Of a stretch of DNA of 18,578 nucleotides, positions 14,584 through 18,578 are shown piece by piece (within the stretch, counting starts at the first letter, position 1; every line of letters begins with the position of its first letter). The notes beneath the pieces were generated by a model. That model was not told the origin of the DNA, searched no databases, and was given only the letters and a program-made list of their open reading frames with translations. The stretch is from Acetobacteraceae bacterium UBA6159 (GTDB lineage: Bacteria; Pseudomonadota; Alphaproteobacteria; Acetobacterales; Acetobacteraceae): contig DIUL01000203.1 in the NCBI GenBank assembly GCA_002422345.1, positions 3,233 to 21,810 of the forward strand. The letters are read 5' to 3'. The translations under genes were made by a program, and so were the position numbers.

Positions 14584-15675
14584 TCAGCGGCCGCGGGCGG
14601 ACATCGCGAAGTTGAAGCTGTCGAAGTTGTATTCCGCGACCCGGAACCAGAGGTTCTGGTCCGCGCGGAAGGCCGTCAGGCTGTCGAGGATCTTCTTGAA
14701 GCCGGGGTTCTTGCCCGCGACCTCGTCATAGTATTTCCAGGTCGCGTCGAAGCACGCTTCCATGACGGGGCGCGGGAAGGCCTTCAGCACCGTGCCGCCG
14801 GCGACCAGCCGCTTCAGCGCCGCCGGGTTGCCAGCGTCGTATTTGGAGACCATCCACTGGCACACCGCGCCGGACGCGGTTTCCACCATCTTCTTGTAGG
14901 ACGGGGGCAGGGCTTCCCAGGCCTTCTGGCCGATATAGAGCGAGCCCCAGGAGGCACCCTCCCACCAGCCGGGGTAGTAGTAGTATTTGGCAACCTTCTG
15001 GAAGCCCAGCTTCTCGTCGTCATACGGCCCGACCCATTCGGTGGCGTCGATCGTGCCCTTTTCCAGCGCCGGATAGATGTCACCGGCCGCGATCTGCTGC
15101 GGCACGACGCCAATGTTGGACAGGATCTGGCCCGCGAAGCCGCCGACCCGGAACTTCAGGCCCTTGAGGTCCTCGACCGTATTGATCTCTTTCCGGAACC
15201 AACCGCCCATCTGCGCGCCGGTGCCACCGAAGGAGAAGCTGGTGATGCCATAGGGCTTGTAGAACTCCTGGATCAGGTCATGCCCGCCGGCGTTGAGCCA
15301 GGCCATGTACTGGCGCTGGTTCATGCTGAACGGCAACCCCGTCTCGAAGACGAAGGACGGGTCCTTGCCGAAGTAGTAATACGCGGCGGTCTGGCCGCAT
15401 TCCACCGTGCCGTTCTGCACCGCGTCCGCGACCTGGAGACCGGGAACGATCTCTCCCGCCGCGAAGGTGCGAATCTGGAACTTGCCGTCCGACATCTCGC
15501 CGACCAGCCTGGCGAACATCTCGGCGCCGCCCCACAGCAGGTCGAGCGACTTCGGAAAGCTGGACGTCAGGCGCCACTTCACTTCCGGGTTCGATTGCGC
15601 GATGGCGGGCGCGGCGAGGGCCGCGGCGGCAACGACGCCGGCGCCGGTGCCGGCAACGAATTTACGACGATCCAT
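14584..15675 (-). CDS. TRAP transporter substrate-binding protein, TakP-like (2-oxo/monocarboxylic acid type)
   Basis: A 363-aa periplasmic binding protein of the DctP superfamily. The N-terminus MDRRKFVAGTGAGVVAAAALAAPAIAQ is a clear Tat-type signal (RRKFV) with cleavage near residue 27. Positions that match the sodium- and ligand-binding residues I recall from Rhodobacter TakP are Q155 (GAQMGGWF), R176 (KFRVGG) and E213-W214 (TEWVGPYDDEKLGF). AKYYYYPGWWEG is another signature of that group. A 2-oxo acid or lactate-like monocarboxylate is thus the best guess. The ATG at 15673-15675 has AGGGAGA upstream; the longer frame to 15891 crosses a palindromic operator and is not credible. The gene converges with its presumed membrane partners (12362-14511) instead of joining their operon, so it has its own promoter. 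Confidence 0.93.
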   Translation of the reverse strand: MDRRKFVAGTGAGVVAAAALAAPAIAQSNPEVKWRLTSSFPKSLDLLWGGAEMFARLVGEMSDGKFQIRTFAAGEIVPGLQVADAVQNGTVECGQTAAYYYFGKDPSFVFETGLPFSMNQRQYMAWLNAGGHDLIQEFYKPYGITSFSFGGTGAQMGGWFRKEINTVEDLKGLKFRVGGFAGQILSNIGVVPQQIAAGDIYPALEKGTIDATEWVGPYDDEKLGFQKVAKYYYYPGWWEGASWGSLYIGQKAWEALPPSYKKMVETASGAVCQWMVSKYDAGNPAALKRLVAGGTVLKAFPRPVMEACFDATWKYYDEVAGKNPGFKKILDSLTAFRADQNLWFRVAEYNFDSFNFAMSARGR

Positions 15676-15752
15676 GATTTCTCCCTGTTGCCCAAACCCA
15701 TCTATCGCGGGTCCGGACCTGAGTGGCCACCGACACGATATGCAGTCTTCAG

Positions 15753-15771
15753 TTCGGAACCCGGTTCCGAA
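15753..15771. promoter_or_regulatory. Candidate operator, 8-3-8 perfect palindrome
   Basis: TTCGGAAC-CCG-GTTCCGAA is a perfect inverted repeat with a 3-bp spacer, 78-96 bp upstream of the TRAP binding-protein start and ~205 bp upstream of the SDR start. Its symmetry suits a dimeric repressor or activator of the IclR or GntR type. No such regulator gene is in the window, and I found no second copy here. Confidence 0.5.
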
Positions 15772-15871
15772 TATTGAAAGCACCGCCATTTTGCGCGATC
15801 CGTTGCTGTCTGGCGACCGCGCGGCGGAAGGATCAGCGATCCCGTTTCGCCTGTCAATTGATCGATATGAT

Positions 15872-15902
15872 CCGGCGGTTGGCGCGTGCATCCAACGGCC
15901 GG
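15872..15902 (+). repeat. Imperfect hairpin in the leader of the FabG-like gene
   Basis: An 11-bp stem with one mismatch (15872-15882 with 15892-15902) closes a 9-nt loop, ~75 bp before the SDR start. It may be a leader RNA structure or a regulator-binding site. No T-tract follows. Confidence 0.35.
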
Positions 15903-15975
15903 GACCGTAATCTTCGGGTGACGGCGGGCGCGATTGCCTTCAGTCTGGGCAGCAGCGTGAACACGGGAGAATTCC

Positions 15976-16734
15976 ATGGCGGATCTGGCGGGAAAAGCGG
16001 CATTGGTCACCGGCGCCCAGCAGGGTATCGGGGCGGCGATCGCGATCGCCCTGGCGCAGGCGGGCGCGGATGTCGCGATCAATTACCTCGATGGCCTCGC
16101 GGATGCCGAGGCGGTGGCCGCCGCCGTTCGTGCGACCGGCCAGCGGGCCCTGCTGGTGCCGGGCGATGTCTCCAGCCCCGGCGGCCCCGCGGCGCTGGTC
16201 GACGCGACGGTGGCCGCGTTCGGGAAGATCGACATCCTGGTGAACAACGCCGGCGTATTCCCGCGCGTGCCGTTCCTGGAGATGAAGGAATCCGACTGGG
16301 ACTTCGTCCATTCCATCAACCTGAAGGCGACCTGCTTCTGCGCGCAGGCGGCGGCACGGTCGATGGTGGCGGCCGGCATCCAGGGCACCATCGTCAGCGT
16401 GGCGTCCTCGGCGATCTTCGGGGCCTCTCCGCGCGGGGTGCATTACGCGGCGAGCAAGGGCGGCGTCGTGTCCCTCACCCGCGCGATGGCCACCGAACTG
16501 GCGCCGCACGGCATCCGGGTCAACGCGATCGCGCCCGGCCTGACCGACACCGCCCAGCCCCGCTATGGCATGACCGAGGATGAACTCGTGGCCCGCGCCG
16601 CCACCATGCCGCTCGGCCGGATGGGCCGGCCCGAGGACATCGCGCATGTCGCCGTGTTCCTGGCGTCGGAGAAGGCGGCGTTCATGACGGGCCAGGTCGT
16701 CCATGCCAATGGCGGGATCTTCATGGCATCCTGA
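15976..16734 (+). CDS. Short-chain dehydrogenase/reductase, FabG/3-oxoacyl reductase-like
   Basis: A classical 252-aa SDR. It has TGAQQGIG (residues 12-19), D64 (GDVS), NNAG (90-93), the catalytic Ser at 144/145 (SVASSAIFG), YAASK giving Y157 and K161, and the usual C-terminal GQVVHANGG. The second strand ends in INYLDG without an Asp or Arg at the usual selectivity spot, so NAD versus NADP is uncertain. GGGAGA lies 6 nt before the ATG. It diverges from the TakP-like binding-protein gene, and such pairs often share a substrate pathway: oxidation of a hydroxy acid to the 2-oxo acid, or the reverse, would fit but is inference. Its stop is only 7 bp from the stop of the convergent globin-coupled kinase, with no terminator between them. 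Confidence 0.9.
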   Translation: MADLAGKAALVTGAQQGIGAAIAIALAQAGADVAINYLDGLADAEAVAAAVRATGQRALLVPGDVSSPGGPAALVDATVAAFGKIDILVNNAGVFPRVPFLEMKESDWDFVHSINLKATCFCAQAAARSMVAAGIQGTIVSVASSAIFGASPRGVHYAASKGGVVSLTRAMATELAPHGIRVNAIAPGLTDTAQPRYGMTEDELVARAATMPLGRMGRPEDIAHVAVFLASEKAAFMTGQVVHANGGIFMAS

Positions 16735-16741
16735 CGCCGGC

Positions 16742-18418
16742 TCAGGGCACCTCGTCGTCCGGGGGCAGGACCGGCTGCTCGCAGCGGGGGAAGTTCATCG
16801 CGATCAGCGCCCCGCCGCCGGGTGCGTCCGAGGCGACGATCCCACCGCCGAAGGACTTCATGATCCCATGGCAGAGTGACAGGCCGAGGCCTGTCCCCTT
16901 GCCGACATCCTTGGTCGTGAAGAACGGTTCGAAGATGCGGTCGCGCACCGCGGCGGGGATGCCCGGCCCGTGGTCCGTGATCTCCAGCGTCACGATCCCT
17001 GGCCGGCGGTCGATCACCGCCCGGATCGTCAACCGGCGTTCGGCGGTTTCGGGCAGGTCGTTCATCGCGTCGCGGGCGTTCAGCAGCACGTTCATCACCA
17101 CCTGTTCCGCCAGGATCAGCCCGGCGACAACCGGGGGCAGGTCGGGCGTGATTTCGTTCGAGACAAGGACGCTGGATGACCGCAGCGACCCGCCGACCAT
17201 CGACAGCGCGCCTTCCACCACGTCCCACAGGTTGACGGGCCCGAGCTCATCGTCGCTCTGGCGGCCGAAGATGCGAAGGTGGTTGATGATCGTCCGGGCG
17301 CGGGCGGCCTGTTCCTTGATCCGTTCCATGCGGGTGATGGCGAAGCCGATCCCTTCCACGCCGCGGCGTTCCAGCATGCGGGAGACGTTCTCGGCCGCCA
17401 GCGACATGATGGAAATCGGCTGATTCAGCTCATGCGCGAGGCCCGCGGCCATTTCTCCCAGCGTCGCCAGCTTGGCGGTCGTCACGGCCTGTGAGCGCAG
17501 AGCATGATCGCGCGTGATGTCAGAGACATAGCCGATCGCCTCGACGTCCCCGCCGTCCAGGCGTTCCACCACGCGCACCTGGTCGCGCAGCCGGCATGAT
17601 GCCCCGTTCCTGTGGGTGAAGACGTATTCGATGCTGGCTTCGCCCTCGGCCAGCAGGGCCAGGAAGTGCGTCTGCCAGCGCAAGGCGGTGATACCGTGCG
17701 CCTGCAGCGACCAGGCGTGCCAGTCGGGGAAGTCGCTCACCTGCCAGCCGCTCACGCGTTCCACGTTGTCGGTGATCGCGAAGCTGGCGACCGATCCGTC
17801 CGGGGCGACGCGCACGCGGTAGACCGCCGCGGGCAGGCCGGACAGCAGGCGGGCGATCTGCTGGCGGGCGCTGTCGGCGGCGGCGGCGGCCTGGCGCGCC
17901 TGTTCCAGTTCGATCGTTGCGCCAACGTAAACGGAGATCGCGATGTCCATATCCAGCATGACCGCGCTGGTGATCGCCCGGACGATCCGGGCCTTCCGCT
18001 CCGCGGTCCATGCATCCGAAAGGATCGCGATTTTGGTCAGGCGGCTGAGGATGAAACTATAGGCGCCGATATACCAGCGCGGCGCCAGGCCGATCCGGTG
18101 GTGGACCTGCCCGATGGTCCGGACACTTACCATGTATTCCATATCAAACCGGCCGGAAAACAAACGCTCCCAATGCGTCAGTTGCGCGCGCTTGAGCCGG
18201 TCGAGCTTCTCTTCGATCACCAAGGGCAGCGGGTGCACGGTCGCGAGATGCAGGTAGAAGTCATCTATGACTTCCTGCATGACCGGCCGAGCGGTAAGCC
18301 AGAAATGGCGAAGATCATGGGCTTGTGATTCATCAAGACGCAGGAAGCGAAGTCTCAGCGCAAAGTCTTCATCAGTGTTCTCGGACTGGGACAGGAGTGC
18401 CAGGGGAGAGCTATTCAT
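16742..18418 (-). CDS. Globin-coupled sensor histidine kinase (protoglobin-PAS-HisKA-HATPase)
   Basis: A 558-aa soluble kinase that probably senses O2 or another haem ligand. Residues ~15-172 are a protoglobin domain with proximal H106 (GQVHHRIGLAPRWYIGAY) and B10-like Y55 (DDFYLHL). Residues ~192-305 form a PAS domain (AAVYRVRVAPDGS... IGYVSDITRD). HisKA follows with phospho-acceptor H329 (GLAHELNQPIS). The HATPase has N443/N447 (NVLLNARDA), DHGPGIP (482-488), FEPFFTTK (496-503) and GKGTGLGLS (506-514). There is no membrane segment. Its globin closely resembles that of the chemotaxis receptor at 1-905. The ATG at 18418 has only weak AAGAG upstream; a GTG at 18457 in the same frame is an alternative adding 13 residues. 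No response-regulator gene is in the window; one could lie upstream beyond the right edge. Confidence 0.93.
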   Translation of the reverse strand: MNSSPLALLSQSENTDEDFALRLRFLRLDESQAHDLRHFWLTARPVMQEVIDDFYLHLATVHPLPLVIEEKLDRLKRAQLTHWERLFSGRFDMEYMVSVRTIGQVHHRIGLAPRWYIGAYSFILSRLTKIAILSDAWTAERKARIVRAITSAVMLDMDIAISVYVGATIELEQARQAAAAADSARQQIARLLSGLPAAVYRVRVAPDGSVASFAITDNVERVSGWQVSDFPDWHAWSLQAHGITALRWQTHFLALLAEGEASIEYVFTHRNGASCRLRDQVRVVERLDGGDVEAIGYVSDITRDHALRSQAVTTAKLATLGEMAAGLAHELNQPISIMSLAAENVSRMLERRGVEGIGFAITRMERIKEQAARARTIINHLRIFGRQSDDELGPVNLWDVVEGALSMVGGSLRSSSVLVSNEITPDLPPVVAGLILAEQVVMNVLLNARDAMNDLPETAERRLTIRAVIDRRPGIVTLEITDHGPGIPAAVRDRIFEPFFTTKDVGKGTGLGLSLCHGIMKSFGGGIVASDAPGGGALIAMNFPRCEQPVLPPDDEVP

Positions 18419-18578
18419 GCAATCGGACTCTTGGATGCTGGTATGTTCGGCGGACACAGGGCGATTGCCCGTCCGCTACCGCTTCTACGGCCAACGTGGA
18501 CATTGGACCGAAAGGAAGAACCGCAACCTGGTAAATAAAAATAACTTAACGTGTGATATCACTGCTGTCCGGTCAATC
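18419..18578 (-). promoter_or_regulatory. Upstream region of the globin-coupled kinase
   Basis: This is the start of the region 5' to the kinase gene. Positions ~18530-18565 are markedly AT-rich against the GC-rich background, and a perfect 10-bp palindrome GTGATATCAC lies at 18553-18562. A TTGACC (minus strand, 18576-18571) could be a -35 element, but I see no -10 at proper spacing. The region continues beyond the window, so any upstream gene is unseen. Confidence 0.4.

Larger units (their letters stand above)
15676..15975. promoter_or_regulatory. 300-bp divergent control region
   Basis: This spacer separates the TRAP binding-protein gene (minus) from the FabG-like SDR gene (plus). I see no gene in it. 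It contains a 19-bp perfect palindrome at 15753-15771 and an imperfect hairpin at 15872-15902, listed separately. Promoters for both genes must lie here, but I cannot assign -35/-10 boxes confidently. Confidence 0.55.

Noticed and set aside
15858..15871. TTGATCGATATGAT as a second FNR-type site upstream of the FabG-like gene
   Set aside because: Only the left half matches; the right half (ATGAT) differs from ATCAA at three of five positions.
1..18578. CRISPR array, tRNA/rRNA genes, insertion sequence or phage genes
   Set aside because: I saw no regularly spaced repeats, cloverleaf-like segments with a 3' acceptor, transposase or integrase motifs, or composition break beyond the short AT-rich stretch at the right edge.

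Overview
The window is GC-rich bacterial chromosome from a free-living alphaproteobacterium. An Acetobacteraceae/Rhodospirillales-type organism is my best guess. The grounds are uniformly high GC at third codon positions, a FixK/FnrL-type box, a TakP-like TRAP transporter and many uptake and catabolic genes. I see no rRNA, tRNA, CRISPR array, transposase or phage gene, and I could not run a taxonomic search.

Layout. (1) Positions 1-2113: the 5' part of a globin-coupled chemotaxis receptor (minus) lies downstream of an unrecognised 316-aa protein made of two copies of one domain (minus). A perfect FNR/FixK-type box, TTGAT-N4-ATCAA, sits upstream of the latter. (2) 2114-4959 (plus): a MycE-like methyltransferase, then a short-chain dehydrogenase and a metal-dependent amidohydrolase. 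(3) 4960-5164: a convergent spacer full of perfect inverted repeats. (4) 5165-7945 (minus): an apparent operon of a second amidohydrolase, a TauD/TfdA dioxygenase and a luciferase-like flavin/F420 oxidoreductase. It diverges from (5) 8165-12153 (plus): a complete ABC importer in the order fused permease, binding protein, ATPase. (6) 12362-15675: a TakP-like TRAP transporter. Its two membrane subunits (plus) converge on its binding protein (minus) across a strong bidirectional terminator. (7) 15976-16734 (plus): a FabG-like dehydrogenase, convergent with (8) 16742-18418 (minus): a soluble histidine kinase with protoglobin, PAS, HisKA and HATPase domains.

Two themes stand out. One is uptake and oxidation of small organic acids: two high-affinity importers, two amidohydrolases, two dehydrogenases, a 2-oxoglutarate dioxygenase and a flavin/F420 oxidoreductase. 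The substrates cannot be read from sequence. The other is oxygen/redox sensing: two closely related haem-globin sensors, one with a chemotaxis output and one with a kinase output, bracket the locus, and a perfect FNR/FixK-type site lies inside it. The link between the themes (oxygen status setting uptake and oxygen-dependent catabolism) is inference. The items most worth following up are the duplicated-domain protein under the FNR-type box, the paired globin sensors, and the divergent hydrolase-dioxygenase-oxidoreductase/ABC cluster.
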